Shown piece after piece: positions 41,680 to 50,194 of a DNA stretch of 53,092 nt. The DNA lies in the IMG/VR virus record IMGVR_UViG_3300025086_000036, positions 1-53,092 of that record. One strand, given 5' to 3'. This DNA comes from a virus. The notes under the pieces are model-generated. The model ran no database searches and was not told the DNA's origin. It saw nothing but the letters and a program-made list of their open reading frames with translations. Positions within the stretch are counted from its first letter, which is position 1; each line of letters starts with the position of its first letter. The translations under genes were made by a program, and so were the position numbers.

Positions 41680-41882
41680 TAATGACAGATGATATGATAG
41701 ATATAATAGCAATCAATATAGAGAAAATGAAGAATCATTACAATGGTATGGTTGAGGCGTATGAAAAGTTACCTGAACTTAAACCTGTAAGAAAACAAAT
41801 AATAGAAGATGCTATCTTAGTGATTGGGGCTACTATGGATGGCGTGATAAAAGAAATAATAGATGAAGGAGGAAAAATATAA
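41676..41882 (+). CDS. Small helical acidic protein
   Basis: 68 residues (or 66 from the next ATG at 41682), helical and acidic, overlapping the previous stop by 4 nt. Contains MVEAYEKLPELKPVRKQI. Function unknown. Confidence 0.5.
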   Translation: MIMTDDMIDIIAINIEKMKNHYNGMVEAYEKLPELKPVRKQIIEDAILVIGATMDGVIKEIIDEGGKI

Positions 41883-41965
41883 TGTTTGGAATATTAAAAA
41901 CAATGTATCAGATAGCAACACCTTGGAACTGGACTAGTGACGGTACAGGGAACGATGATGTCTGA
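41882..41965 (+). CDS. 27-residue peptide
   Basis: ATG 41882 overlaps the last base of the preceding stop and has GAAGGAGG seven nt upstream, one of the strongest ribosome sites in the window. Product MFGILKTMYQIATPWNW... with an amphipathic first half. The ribosome site argues for expression; role unknown. Confidence 0.45.
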   Translation: MFGILKTMYQIATPWNWTSDGTGNDDV

Positions 41966-42031
41966 ATAGAAATAACAGCAATTGTAGAGTTTAAATACTC
42001 TCAGAAAGAATGAAAATAAGGAGGAATAAAA

Positions 42032-42277
42032 ATGATAAAACAAGAAAGTAATGTAGAGTTTAGGATGGTAAATGATGATGAAATGCCACCTATGGTAATA
42101 ACAATGAATGACAATGATGAAGTTAAGGTAGTGCTTAACCAACGTTTTTTAATTTGGCTATCGCTAAATAGAAAGACAATTGGTGGATTGCCTGAAGCAC
42201 TGTATGGTAAGATAGACATGCTTCTAGACGGATTCTTGAGAGAACAGAGAAACAACGAGAGGATGGATTTAGAATGA
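42032..42277 (+). CDS. Small uncharacterised early protein
   Basis: 81 residues after AGGAGGAATA. Mixed alpha/beta (VNDDEMPPMVITMNDNDEV; RFLIWLSLNRK). It overlaps the next gene by 4 nt. No recognised family. Confidence 0.5.
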   Translation: MIKQESNVEFRMVNDDEMPPMVITMNDNDEVKVVLNQRFLIWLSLNRKTIGGLPEALYGKIDMLLDGFLREQRNNERMDLE

Positions 42278-42513
42278 GTGATGATATGGTTGAAGATATT
42301 AAGGAACTAACTGAGAAAATTAAAACCGCAGTAGAGTTTCCTTCACAAATGGTATCAGAATGTATGCAACAGATTATCAAAACTGATGCTATGATTCAGG
42401 ACTTGGCTAGGGATTCAAGACATCTAACACTAGTAACATTATCTAGAATACAAATGCTAATGACTGAGATGACTGATAGTGTTGCAACAATTGGAGAAGA
42501 TTCAGATGAATGA
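42274..42513 (+). CDS. Small helical acidic protein
   Basis: 79 residues, almost all helical (KELTEKIKTAVEFPSQMVSE). Overlaps the gene before and after; its 3' end overlaps ATG 42506. Unknown function. Confidence 0.5.
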   Translation: MSDDMVEDIKELTEKIKTAVEFPSQMVSECMQQIIKTDAMIQDLARDSRHLTLVTLSRIQMLMTEMTDSVATIGEDSDE

Positions 42514-43684
42514 TATAGATAATGAAAGGAACTTAAAGAGAGGTAATAATTACCCTGCTTTAACTTCAAGATTGTTAGCATTGTCTGAGTCAGATGACTA
42601 TGAGATAGCAAAGAAAGAATGGCGTATCACAGGTAATGTTTGGAAGAAATCACCTATTGGAAGATATAGAGAGATTATTCTAAATCACCCTAGTGGACAT
42701 CCGCATAATTGTCTATGTGGTAAAGATATTGTATACCACTTTGAGATAGAGAATACTGTAAACAATGTTAAGGAGATAGTTGGTTCAACATGTATCAACA
42801 ATTGGATGGTTCTAAGACATATGTCTGAGACACTTAACATTCCTATTAGTGCTATCACTGAGGAAAAGATAGAAGAGTGGAAGAACGTTGCTGTTCAGAC
42901 TTTGATTAGAGAAGCATGGTGGGATGATGAAGGAGAAGAGTTTACTAAACTGTTTGATGAAATCAAAGACCTAGACTTAAGGCTTAACGTTAAGAAGACA
43001 GATAAGAAATACTATGACACTGAACTCAAAGAATACCGTCCTGTAACCTACATTAGAAAAACAGGCTCAGGTAAGTTCGGTAGAGAGGATTATCAAATGG
43101 CTTCTATTGTTTGGAGATGGAATCATCCTGATAACAAGAGAGCGCAGAGTAAGACTAGAGGTTATCCTAACGATAAGTTGTTGGGTGATATGGATTTATT
43201 TTCAATATACATTGATGACTATCTAGAACAACTAGGTGTTGAGGACAAGTATGTAGAAGACAGGAAAGTATTCCTAGAAAACTTGGACTTAGACATTAAG
43301 GATAAGATGAGTAAACTTAGAGAACATGATGTAACCGAACGTAGGTTTATGGAAGCGTGTCTCTACTTTGGTTTCCCTGTATTCAATGCGTTTGAAGATG
43401 GTATTAATTCTTGGGAACGTGGTTTTTTGAGAGATATGAAGCGATTATTCACTAGAGGAGGCGAACCAACAGTAAACCAAGCCGAAAGGTTAAAGGAGAT
43501 TTTACTAACACGTAAGACTACCAAGGCAACAGAGCCGCAACTTAACTTTCTAAAAGGATTAGGATATAAAGGGGATATGACATTACTTACTAAACAGCAA
43601 GCATCTAAGGAGATAGAAATATTAAAGAAAACTGATGCTTCGCCAGTAGTAAGAAAAGGTACATGGAGGGAAGTTCATGAGTAA
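42506..43684 (+). CDS. Uncharacterised 392-aa protein with zinc-site and C-terminal ATEPQLNFLKGLG motif
   Basis: ATG 42506 (MNDIDNERNLKRG) is preferred because GGAGAAG lies ten nt upstream; an earlier in-frame start overlaps the preceding gene more. Near residue 60 is CLCGKDIVYHF followed by VGSTCINNW, a plausible Zn or nucleic-acid-binding knuckle. The C-terminus has KATEPQLNFLKGLGYKGD and LLTKQQASKEIEILKK, a short helical segment found at the end of several phage DNA-metabolism proteins. A role with ssDNA or nucleotides is a guess. Confidence 0.55.
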   Translation: MNDIDNERNLKRGNNYPALTSRLLALSESDDYEIAKKEWRITGNVWKKSPIGRYREIILNHPSGHPHNCLCGKDIVYHFEIENTVNNVKEIVGSTCINNWMVLRHMSETLNIPISAITEEKIEEWKNVAVQTLIREAWWDDEGEEFTKLFDEIKDLDLRLNVKKTDKKYYDTELKEYRPVTYIRKTGSGKFGREDYQMASIVWRWNHPDNKRAQSKTRGYPNDKLLGDMDLFSIYIDDYLEQLGVEDKYVEDRKVFLENLDLDIKDKMSKLREHDVTERRFMEACLYFGFPVFNAFEDGINSWERGFLRDMKRLFTRGGEPTVNQAERLKEILLTRKTTKATEPQLNFLKGLGYKGDMTLLTKQQASKEIEILKKTDASPVVRKGTWREVHE

Positions 43685-43952
43685 GAAGAATAAAGAAACA
43701 AAAGAAGAAACTGAAGAAGTAACAGAAGAAGTAGTGGTGGAGCAAACACCCGTAAACACATTGCAAGAAGATTTCAATCGTCTTCTAGAGTATGCTAAAG
43801 GTTTAGAAGGAACTATTCAAGCATTCAGACAGAAGGTTGAAGTTTACGAGTCAATGCAGATACAACTCCTTGGTGATAAGAAGGAATTAAAATCCTACAT
43901 TACATCATTAGAGAATACGCTTAACCAAGCAAGACAGTCAACAGAGTCTTAA
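43677..43952 (+). CDS. Small coiled-coil acidic protein
   Basis: 91 residues; a Lys/Glu-rich N-terminal stretch (KETKEETEEVTEEV) then a coiled coil through most of its length. It overlaps the previous gene by 8 nt. Position just before the Ubl gene may be incidental. Confidence 0.5.
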   Translation: MSKKNKETKEETEEVTEEVVVEQTPVNTLQEDFNRLLEYAKGLEGTIQAFRQKVEVYESMQIQLLGDKKELKSYITSLENTLNQARQSTES

Positions 43953-43987
43953 AAATAGTTGAATGAAAAAAAAAGAAGGTAATAAAA

Positions 43988-44188
43988 ATGAAATTGCGAA
44001 TAATGAATGAAACAGGCCACACTGAACTAGAGGTATCTAGTGCAGAGATGATTGAGCAGATAGCAGAACACCCAACTCATTGGGTTTATGTTAACGGTGA
44101 TATGGTAAGCAGACAGAACATAACCAACATAGATTGGTCAACTGTTGATAATGTAAACCTAGTCCCTGCTATTGTCGGCGGCTATTAA
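43988..44188 (+). CDS. Ubiquitin-like (beta-grasp) protein ending in GGY
   Basis: 66 residues after GAAGGTAAT. The layout MKLRIMNETGH (strand), AEMIEQIAEHP (helix), HWVYVNGDMV (strand), NVNLVPAIVGG (strand plus tail) is that of MoaD/ThiS-like beta-grasp proteins, whose tail reads xLxPPVAGG. Here the C-terminus is Gly64-Gly65-Tyr66; one residue past the di-glycine implies processing before E1 activation. The same virus encodes an E1-like enzyme (48717) and a JAMM protease (50195). Its target is unknown; sulfur-carrier use is an alternative. Confidence 0.6.
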   Translation: MKLRIMNETGHTELEVSSAEMIEQIAEHPTHWVYVNGDMVSRQNITNIDWSTVDNVNLVPAIVGGY

Positions 44189-44355
44189 TTCGGTAAATAA
44201 AAAAAAGTCGGATTGTCAAGAAACCCCTGTGGTGTATATCACATGGGAGATAACTACTATATGCTGTATTACGCACGTTTGTAGTCCTAACATCGGGGCA
44301 GATGTCAAGTAGGTGAGAAGCCTACTAAAAACACTTATTAAAGGAGAGAAGGAAA
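44189..44355 (+). promoter_or_regulatory. Structured leader upstream of the B12-dependent RNR
   Basis: The 167-nt gap contains ACCCCTGTGGTGTATATCAC pairing imperfectly around its centre (44223-44246), GTAGGTGAGAAGCCTAC as a short hairpin (44309-44325), and AACATCGGGGCAGATGT before it (44289-44305). It ends in AAAGGAGAGAAGG before ATG 44356. A riboswitch or RNA structure controlling this gene is possible. I looked for cobalamin-riboswitch signatures and did not find them. Confidence 0.4.
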
Positions 44356-46257
44356 ATGAAATTAGGGAATGAAGTATTAGCAGAAACCGTAGAGAATATG
44401 AAGTATGCTAAATGGATAGAAACAGAACAACGAAAGGAAACATGGGATGAGATTTGTGATAGAAATAGAAACATGCATCTTAAACATCTAAAACAAACAT
44501 TGGATTTAGATGAGGATACTTATACTACAATAGCAACTAGGTTATATGATGTATATGACAACTTCGTTAAAACTCGAAAGATACTTCCATCAATGCGTTC
44601 AATGCAGTTTGGCGGAAAGCCAATAGAAGTATCTCCAAATAGAATATATAACTGTGCATTCTTACCAATAGATAGTACTCTATCTTTTAGTGAAGCAATG
44701 TTCCTACTATTGGGTGGAACAGGTGTTGGTTTCTCAGTACAGAAACATCATATTGACAAACTACCTGTTGTTAGAAAGCCTAGTACTGATAGAACTTATA
44801 GATACAAAGTAGCCGACACCATTGAAGGTTGGGCTGAAGCCATTAGAGTTCTTTTTGATAGTTATACTGGTAAGAGAACAACAATGCCTAGATTTGACTA
44901 TTCAGACATTAGACCTAAAGGTGCTAGACTCAAAACAACAGGTGGAAATGCACCCGGCCCTGAACCACTAAAGAAGTGTATTGTTATTATACAAGGTATG
45001 TTCAATGAGATGAAAGAAGGACATAAGATTAAGCCAATTGAAGCACATGACATGATGTGTTATATTGCTGATACTGTATTATCAGGAGGTATTCGCCGTT
45101 CTGCTTTAATCAGTTTATTCAGTGCTGATGATAGAGAGATGATTAATGCTAAAGCAGGTAACTTCGCAGAAGAAGGTAATGCTCAAAGATATAGAGCAAA
45201 CAATTCGGCAGTTGTATTGAGACATAGAGTTACAGAAGATTTCTTCAAAGAACTAATGTCTAATGTTGCTAATAGTCATTCAGGAGAACCCGGCGTTTAT
45301 CTAACTAATGACAAAGATTGGGGTACTAATCCTTGTGTAGAAATAGGACTACGACCTTATCAGTTCTGCAACCTTTGCGAAGTTAATGTATCTAATGTTG
45401 AAAACGAGGCAGACTTACTACAACGAGTAGAGGCGGCGACAGTCTTAGGAACAGTGCAAGCGACATATACTGACTTCCACTATCTTAGAGAAGTTTGGAG
45501 AAGGAACACTGAGAAAGATGCTCTTATTGGTATTGGTATGACAGGTATTGCTAGTAACCAACTCATGGATTCTTGGTATAGTAAGGCGGCAATGTTAGTT
45601 AAGACAACTAATGCTACCTACGCTAAGATGCTTGGTATCAACGAAGCCGCTAGAACTACATGCGTTAAACCCGCAGGAACAACTAGTTGTGTTTTAGGAA
45701 CTTCTAGTGGTATTCATGCATGGTATGGAAAGTACTATCTCAGGTCAGTTCGTGTAGGTAAGAGTGAAGCAATCTATCCTTACTTGTTAGAGAAACTTCC
45801 TGATTTGATTGAAGATGAAATAGGTAAAGAAGATGAAAGTGCAGTACTATCTATACCACAAACTATTCCATACGACTATGTGACAACAAGAGCAGATGAA
45901 ACTGCTTTGGATATGTTAGAGAGAGTAAAGTTTGTTTCTGAGAATTGGGTTAAAACAGGTCATCGTAGAGGAAACAATGGTCACAATGTTTCGGCTACTG
46001 TTTACGTTAAACCAACAGAATGGAAAGAAGTAACTCAATGGCTATGGGATAATAGACATTCATACAACGGTATGTCTTTCTTACCTTATCATGGAGGAGA
46101 ATACAAACAAGCCCCATTCGAAGAAATAGATGAAGAAAGATATAACGAAATGGTCAAAAAACTTCACCCAATAGATTTGACTGAAGTAATAGAATTGGAG
46201 GATACCACCAACCTTCAGGGCGAAATAGCCTGTGCAGGTGGAGCATGTGAAGTATAG
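44356..46257 (+). CDS. nrdJ: Adenosylcobalamin-dependent (class II) ribonucleotide reductase
   Basis: A 633-residue enzyme that makes deoxyribonucleotides using a B12-derived radical. Seen motifs: RIYNCAFLP with Cys100 (first redox Cys), GGTGVGFSV (120-128), TNPCVEIG with Asn325, Cys327 (thiyl radical) and Glu329, and KPAGTTSCVLGTSSG, typical of the family. The C-terminal CAGGACEV gives the Cys pair (626, 631) that shuttles electrons. It is shorter than the 700-740 residues of monomeric RTPR-type enzymes, so some insertions are missing. A good ribosome site (AAGGAGAG) precedes it. Supports viral DNA synthesis without oxygen dependence. Confidence 0.9.
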   Translation: MKLGNEVLAETVENMKYAKWIETEQRKETWDEICDRNRNMHLKHLKQTLDLDEDTYTTIATRLYDVYDNFVKTRKILPSMRSMQFGGKPIEVSPNRIYNCAFLPIDSTLSFSEAMFLLLGGTGVGFSVQKHHIDKLPVVRKPSTDRTYRYKVADTIEGWAEAIRVLFDSYTGKRTTMPRFDYSDIRPKGARLKTTGGNAPGPEPLKKCIVIIQGMFNEMKEGHKIKPIEAHDMMCYIADTVLSGGIRRSALISLFSADDREMINAKAGNFAEEGNAQRYRANNSAVVLRHRVTEDFFKELMSNVANSHSGEPGVYLTNDKDWGTNPCVEIGLRPYQFCNLCEVNVSNVENEADLLQRVEAATVLGTVQATYTDFHYLREVWRRNTEKDALIGIGMTGIASNQLMDSWYSKAAMLVKTTNATYAKMLGINEAARTTCVKPAGTTSCVLGTSSGIHAWYGKYYLRSVRVGKSEAIYPYLLEKLPDLIEDEIGKEDESAVLSIPQTIPYDYVTTRADETALDMLERVKFVSENWVKTGHRRGNNGHNVSATVYVKPTEWKEVTQWLWDNRHSYNGMSFLPYHGGEYKQAPFEEIDEERYNEMVKKLHPIDLTEVIELEDTTNLQGEIACAGGACEV

Positions 46258-46581
46258 ATGTTAATTAAAGAGAAAGATTTCCTTAACTTCGAGTATGTTA
46301 TTAGGACTAGTGTAACTATCCCTCAAAGGGTTTGGTTAGACAAGAGTTTCAAACTATACAAGAGTGGTAATCTTAGATACAGTAAGTTGTATCATTCTAT
46401 GGAACGTGCTGTTGTAGGAGGGCATAGTTCTTTCAAATCAATGGAAGAACTTGCTTCTCATATAGAAAGAGACGCATGGTATTTACATAATTATGGTGAT
46501 GCCAAATATTGGGAAAAAGAAAATAAAAAGGTGAATAAAAATGGTAAAAATAAAAGTAACAATACCCTCAGTAGGAGATGA
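46258..46581 (+). CDS. Small uncharacterised protein next to RNR
   Basis: 107 residues; its ATG immediately follows the RNR stop, so it is translationally coupled. Basic, with SVTIPQRVWLDKSFKLY and a helix (SMEELASHIERDAWYL). It overlaps the next gene by 41 nt. No known family. Confidence 0.5.
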   Translation: MLIKEKDFLNFEYVIRTSVTIPQRVWLDKSFKLYKSGNLRYSKLYHSMERAVVGGHSSFKSMEELASHIERDAWYLHNYGDAKYWEKENKKVNKNGKNKSNNTLSRR

Positions 46582-47845
46582 CACAAGAAGTTACACAACT
46601 AGTAGTTTCTTGCTCAGGTCATCTAAGAAACAGTTGTTTCGCAGTATTTGGATGCGAGATAGATTCGGTAAGTATGTAACTAATAGAAATGCTTTCAATC
46701 AATTTGGGGAAATGTCATGGCAAGTAACTAGGCCAAGCCTATCAAATGTTAGAGGTGAACAAGACCCTGTACTAACAAATACTTCTGCATTAATAACTAA
46801 CGCATTGTTAACTAAAGTACAGAATGAAAACTTCTTGAATACTATAACTTTCAAATACCATAATGGTGAAAGTATTGTTGTTTATGGTCGAAAAGGTAGT
46901 GGACATTATATTGATGGTGTTAGAGTAAGTAAGAAAGACCTTGCAGTTGTTCTATCTAAGATAATAATTCGTGGTGCGTTTGTAAGAGATGTACTTGTAA
47001 TGGATGATTACATTGAGAAGGTTGTTCACTATCCACCTAATGTTCTTCATGCTATTGAAAATAGAAGTAATTACAATTTTTATCATGTAGGAGAAAAACA
47101 TGAGGTGTTGATTAATACTAAAGTAATCAGTGAAACCGAATGTGCCTTAGAGATTTCCGAAGGTGTTTGGGGTGCTATTACTCTCAAAGATTTGAATGTG
47201 TTCATTAATACTTTTAGGTTTGGTCAATCTAAGTCTAAGACTTGGTATAGAGCAGACCCTTCAAAATTATGGCAATTGTTGATGGGTAATATGCCTAGTC
47301 CAACAGAACAGAAGTTATGTATAGCGTGGTTAATGCAGAACAGAAAGCAGAATATGGTTGAAGACAGAGCAACAAAACTACTACATGATATGGATGCTGA
47401 ATATCCGAATATTAGATTGGTTCAATTCAGAAACCCAATGAACAAGGCTCTATTCGTTAGAGGTAAAGTTGCTGATTGGGTTGTTGTTGATGAGAAGAAA
47501 GGTATGAAACTTGGTCATCAGAATGTTAACACATACATGATTAATGGTAAAGATGCAGGTGGAAAAACTTGGAAAGGTCATTCACTCACTGGCCCAATAT
47601 GTATTGATAATATTCATAGAAACTCAAGCATTGGCGACCAACTAACTGCTAGAGCATTAGCATTAATGAATGATGAAACTTCTGCTAAGAGTATCTATAC
47701 TATTGTTGATTATGTTAAACAAGCATCTGAAAGAAACCTAGTAAACCCTGATAATTACCGTATGGATATGTCCAAACTAAACTCTTGGTCTAAACAGAAA
47801 GAACAAGACTATGCGGCAAAGAAAGCATTGGAGGCTAAAGCGTGA
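46541..47845 (+). CDS. 434-aa protein with a possible E2-like C-terminal domain
   Basis: ATG 46541 follows AAAAGGTGAAT. The first 265 residues are alpha/beta and not recognised. Residues about 272-395 resemble an E2/UBC layout: helix (RATKLLHDMDAEYP), strands (IRLVQF, ALFVRGKVADWVVVD), then HSLTGPICIDNI with Cys354, like the H-P-N...G-x-I-C-L-D-x-L active-site loop, followed by a helix (DQLTARALALM). His347 replaces the HPN histidine position. It overlaps the TFB gene by 4 nt and is two genes from the E1-like gene. The match is by eye and not decisive. Confidence 0.5.
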   Translation: MVKIKVTIPSVGDDTRSYTTSSFLLRSSKKQLFRSIWMRDRFGKYVTNRNAFNQFGEMSWQVTRPSLSNVRGEQDPVLTNTSALITNALLTKVQNENFLNTITFKYHNGESIVVYGRKGSGHYIDGVRVSKKDLAVVLSKIIIRGAFVRDVLVMDDYIEKVVHYPPNVLHAIENRSNYNFYHVGEKHEVLINTKVISETECALEISEGVWGAITLKDLNVFINTFRFGQSKSKTWYRADPSKLWQLLMGNMPSPTEQKLCIAWLMQNRKQNMVEDRATKLLHDMDAEYPNIRLVQFRNPMNKALFVRGKVADWVVVDEKKGMKLGHQNVNTYMINGKDAGGKTWKGHSLTGPICIDNIHRNSSIGDQLTARALALMNDETSAKSIYTIVDYVKQASERNLVNPDNYRMDMSKLNSWSKQKEQDYAAKKALEAKA

Positions 47846-48720
47846 AGTGTATGGAGTGTGGCTCAACCGAATCATCGTTTGATGATAGGTTGGGCTACCA
47901 CATATGTTCTGATTGTGGTCTTGTGCTTAATGTCGAGATATTCGAGGAAACGTCTAGTGCAATGGAATCAGACTCTAAATATGGTATGGGTAGTACAATA
48001 CAATTTGGTAATAGAAGTAAAACGTCTGTAAAACATAGTCTAAGACTCAACCATATTAAGACGGAGGCAAAGAGTAAGTTTTGGTCAGAAGGAGATATAG
48101 CAACTCACAATACATGTATGATGTATCTATCTCCTTACAAACCGTATAAACTCTCATTAAGAAGAGAGGTAGAACACTACTATCAAGAGTTACAACGAAA
48201 TAGAGTATTAATTGGTCTACCAACAGAAGTTAGGGCGGCAGGTTTAGCATACTTCATTCTAAAGGATGAAAGTATTTTTGTATCGCTCAAGTCTTTACAG
48301 AAAACAACAGGAGTTCATAGAAGTAAGATAATGAGGGCTTCTAAAAAGATAGCCAAGTTCTATCGTAAGTCTCATATTTTTGGTGTTAGAGATGTTCATG
48401 ATGTAGTAACCGTATGCTTAGATAAATCAGGAGCAGATATAAAAGATAGAAATCTTATCTTTGCTTTTGTTGACTATGTATCTAACTATTATGAATCAGT
48501 TAATGTTAGAGTTGGTAATGGTGAAATCGCGGGAGCAGTATACATTGCATGTAAGATGTTAGGTCATTCAGTATTACAGAGAGAATTAGCATCAACAGTT
48601 AATATCAGTGAAGTAACACTGAGAATACACATAAGAAAGATATGTGAATTAATACAGATAGAAAGAACTATCTTGAATAAATATAATGTAAATAAAATAA
48701 TTGGAGGAATAAGAGAATGA
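47842..48720 (+). CDS. tfb: Transcription initiation factor TFB (TFIIB-like)
   Basis: 292 residues with an N-terminal zinc ribbon, CMEC (Cys3, Cys6) and CSDCG (Cys22, Cys25), then a linker (GMGSTIQFGNR) and two cyclin-like repeats (about 100-180 and 190-285). TFB binds the TATA-bound TBP and BRE and recruits archaeal RNA polymerase. A virus-specific TFB may redirect host polymerase to viral promoters, for example the ACCCYATATA boxes seen at 34.3-38.1 kb. It overlaps the E1-like gene (ATGA). Confidence 0.9.
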   Translation: MKCMECGSTESSFDDRLGYHICSDCGLVLNVEIFEETSSAMESDSKYGMGSTIQFGNRSKTSVKHSLRLNHIKTEAKSKFWSEGDIATHNTCMMYLSPYKPYKLSLRREVEHYYQELQRNRVLIGLPTEVRAAGLAYFILKDESIFVSLKSLQKTTGVHRSKIMRASKKIAKFYRKSHIFGVRDVHDVVTVCLDKSGADIKDRNLIFAFVDYVSNYYESVNVRVGNGEIAGAVYIACKMLGHSVLQRELASTVNISEVTLRIHIRKICELIQIERTILNKYNVNKIIGGIRE

Positions 48721-49307
48721 GAAAAGTAATGATAATAGGAACAGGTGGAATTGGAAGTTATTTGGTTGACTTCCTATCGAGAATTGGTATATACGACATA
48801 ACAGTATTTGATGATGATAAGTTAGAAGAAAAGAATCTAACATATCAAAACTTTATGGCCGATATGGTAGGACAAACTAAAGTTAACGCTCTCAACAATA
48901 GGTTGAAGGTAAACGGGTTAAAACCTGTGAAGCCTCAACCTTATCAAGTATTAGTGGAGAAACAATTGAAAGGATATGACCTAGTAGTTTGTTGTGCTGA
49001 TAACTTAGCAGTAAGACGTTTATTATATCGTCAAGGATATGGTGATGATGCTAAGATTAAGTGGTTGGATTTGAGAGCGCAAGGTCGCAATGCGGCTTTA
49101 ATCTCTTACAAGGTTAATGCTAATCTTGTTGACGATTTACTATCAGGAGCAGAAGGTTCATTCAGTTGTCAAGGTGGAGATTGGGATGGTAGTCCTGAAC
49201 AAGTAAACTGTATGCAAGTTGCAATTGCAGGTATTGCAGTACAGTGGATTCAAAGATGGTGGCAAGACAATGAGAACGTTGCTGATAAAATGGTGGTGAA
49301 TGTTTAA
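48717..49307 (+). CDS. E1/ThiF-like adenylating enzyme
   Basis: 196 residues with the Rossmann-like ATP site MIIGTGGIGS (Gly8, Gly10, Gly11, Gly13), acidic DDDKLEEKNLTYQNF (the D..N-L-x-x-Q pattern), GQTK (Lys55) and DLVVCCADN (88-96). Cys151 and Cys165 are candidate catalytic cysteines; the CxxC zinc pairs of bacterial ThiF are absent. It should adenylate the C-terminal Gly of a beta-grasp protein and pass it to a thiolate; the best partner is the GGY protein at 43988. Overlaps TFB and the next gene. Confidence 0.8.
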   Translation: MRKVMIIGTGGIGSYLVDFLSRIGIYDITVFDDDKLEEKNLTYQNFMADMVGQTKVNALNNRLKVNGLKPVKPQPYQVLVEKQLKGYDLVVCCADNLAVRRLLYRQGYGDDAKIKWLDLRAQGRNAALISYKVNANLVDDLLSGAEGSFSCQGGDWDGSPEQVNCMQVAIAGIAVQWIQRWWQDNENVADKMVVNV

Positions 49308-49537
49308 TGAGAGCCGCTTCTAAGATACATGTCGAATATGAAGTACTGAAGCATCTTATGGATAGAATAGACTTAACAGAATTAGAAGAGAAGATGTGTC
49401 CTTCAGGAGATAAAACAGCCGAGAAAAGATTCTTGGATGGGGCTGACTCTGTTTCCTCTCTCATCCATAATATGATGAGTAGAAGATTACATAGATTACC
49501 AAAGACCCATCCTGCATACAAGGAGAAGGAAGAATGA
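49307..49537 (+). CDS. Small helical protein
   Basis: 76 residues overlapping the E1-like gene by one base. Helical (EVLKHLMDRIDLTELEEKM) with a basic C-terminus. Its tight coupling to E1 makes it a candidate partner of the Ubl system, but no family is recognised. Confidence 0.45.
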   Translation: MRAASKIHVEYEVLKHLMDRIDLTELEEKMCPSGDKTAEKRFLDGADSVSSLIHNMMSRRLHRLPKTHPAYKEKEE

Positions 49538-49806
49538 AGTATATCTGCTTTTCAATATTAGAAAAGACTCTTTGTGGTAAAGAGGATGAACCTGTTCCCG
49601 AACATTTGGCAGATAGCAGAAGGTTCTGCAATGATTGTGTTCAAGTAATGTGGAGAGAACAGTACAGGCGAAGAATAAAAAGTGGTGTAAGTGTTTTTAG
49701 TAAAACTACATCCGTAGTAGAATCTAAAACAGAAACCAAGGTCGAGGGTAAACAATTACTTAGACCAATAAAAACATTGAGACAATATATGAAGGTGAAA
49801 ATATGA
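49534..49806 (+). CDS. Small Cys-containing basic protein
   Basis: 90 residues with CFSILEKTLCGKE and FCNDCVQVMW, a possible zinc site (C ... C ... C-x2-C), and a Lys/Arg-rich C-terminus. Overlaps both neighbours by 4 nt. Unknown. Confidence 0.5.
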   Translation: MKYICFSILEKTLCGKEDEPVPEHLADSRRFCNDCVQVMWREQYRRRIKSGVSVFSKTTSVVESKTETKVEGKQLLRPIKTLRQYMKVKI

Positions 49807-50042
49807 GTGATGAAGAGAATATAGAAGATATAGACGAACAAATGATTGACGAAGTTATGAATGTTATTTCAACAGATGGATATTACCAACAAGCAGAGAT
49901 AGTAAAGGTTACTTGTCCTGTATGTGGTGAGGAGTTCTTAGGAACTAAAAGACATGCAGGTGGATTCATTGCAGGACATCGAGCCTATCATGAGTTTGTT
50001 AACAGTCAAGATATGATTATAGATAATATGGGGGGAATATAA
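49803..50042 (+). CDS. Small C2H2-like zinc-finger protein
   Basis: 79 residues. After an acidic N-terminal half the sequence TCPVCGEEFLGTKRHAGGFI contains C-x2-C-x9-H, and AGHRAYH follows, together forming a classical C2H2-type finger. Likely a small DNA- or RNA-binding protein. Overlaps the previous gene by 4 nt. Confidence 0.6.
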   Translation: MSDEENIEDIDEQMIDEVMNVISTDGYYQQAEIVKVTCPVCGEEFLGTKRHAGGFIAGHRAYHEFVNSQDMIIDNMGGI

Positions 50043-50192
50043 ATGGGAAAGATGGGAAGAAAGTTTCAAGAAATGCGTGATGATTATGAACAAGCATTAC
50101 TTGATGGAAGAATAGATGCAAGTCTAACGTTTTCTAATTGGATTCAATTAGAGAAAGCAACAGCAAAAATAAAGAAAAACGAGGAGGAATAA
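50043..50192 (+). CDS. 49-residue helical protein
   Basis: ATG 50043 follows GGGGGAAT. The product MGKMGRKFQEMRDDYEQALL... is a single charged helix followed by a basic end. It runs to two bases before the next ATG, with its stop inside the next ribosome site. Small but well placed. Confidence 0.5.
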   Translation: MGKMGRKFQEMRDDYEQALLDGRIDASLTFSNWIQLEKATAKIKKNEEE

Positions 50193-50194
50193 AA

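Noticed and set aside
44189-44355. Cobalamin riboswitch before the RNR gene
   Set aside because: The expected conserved boxes (for example the AGYCAGG...CCTGCC-like element) were not found, so I list only an unclassified structured leader.
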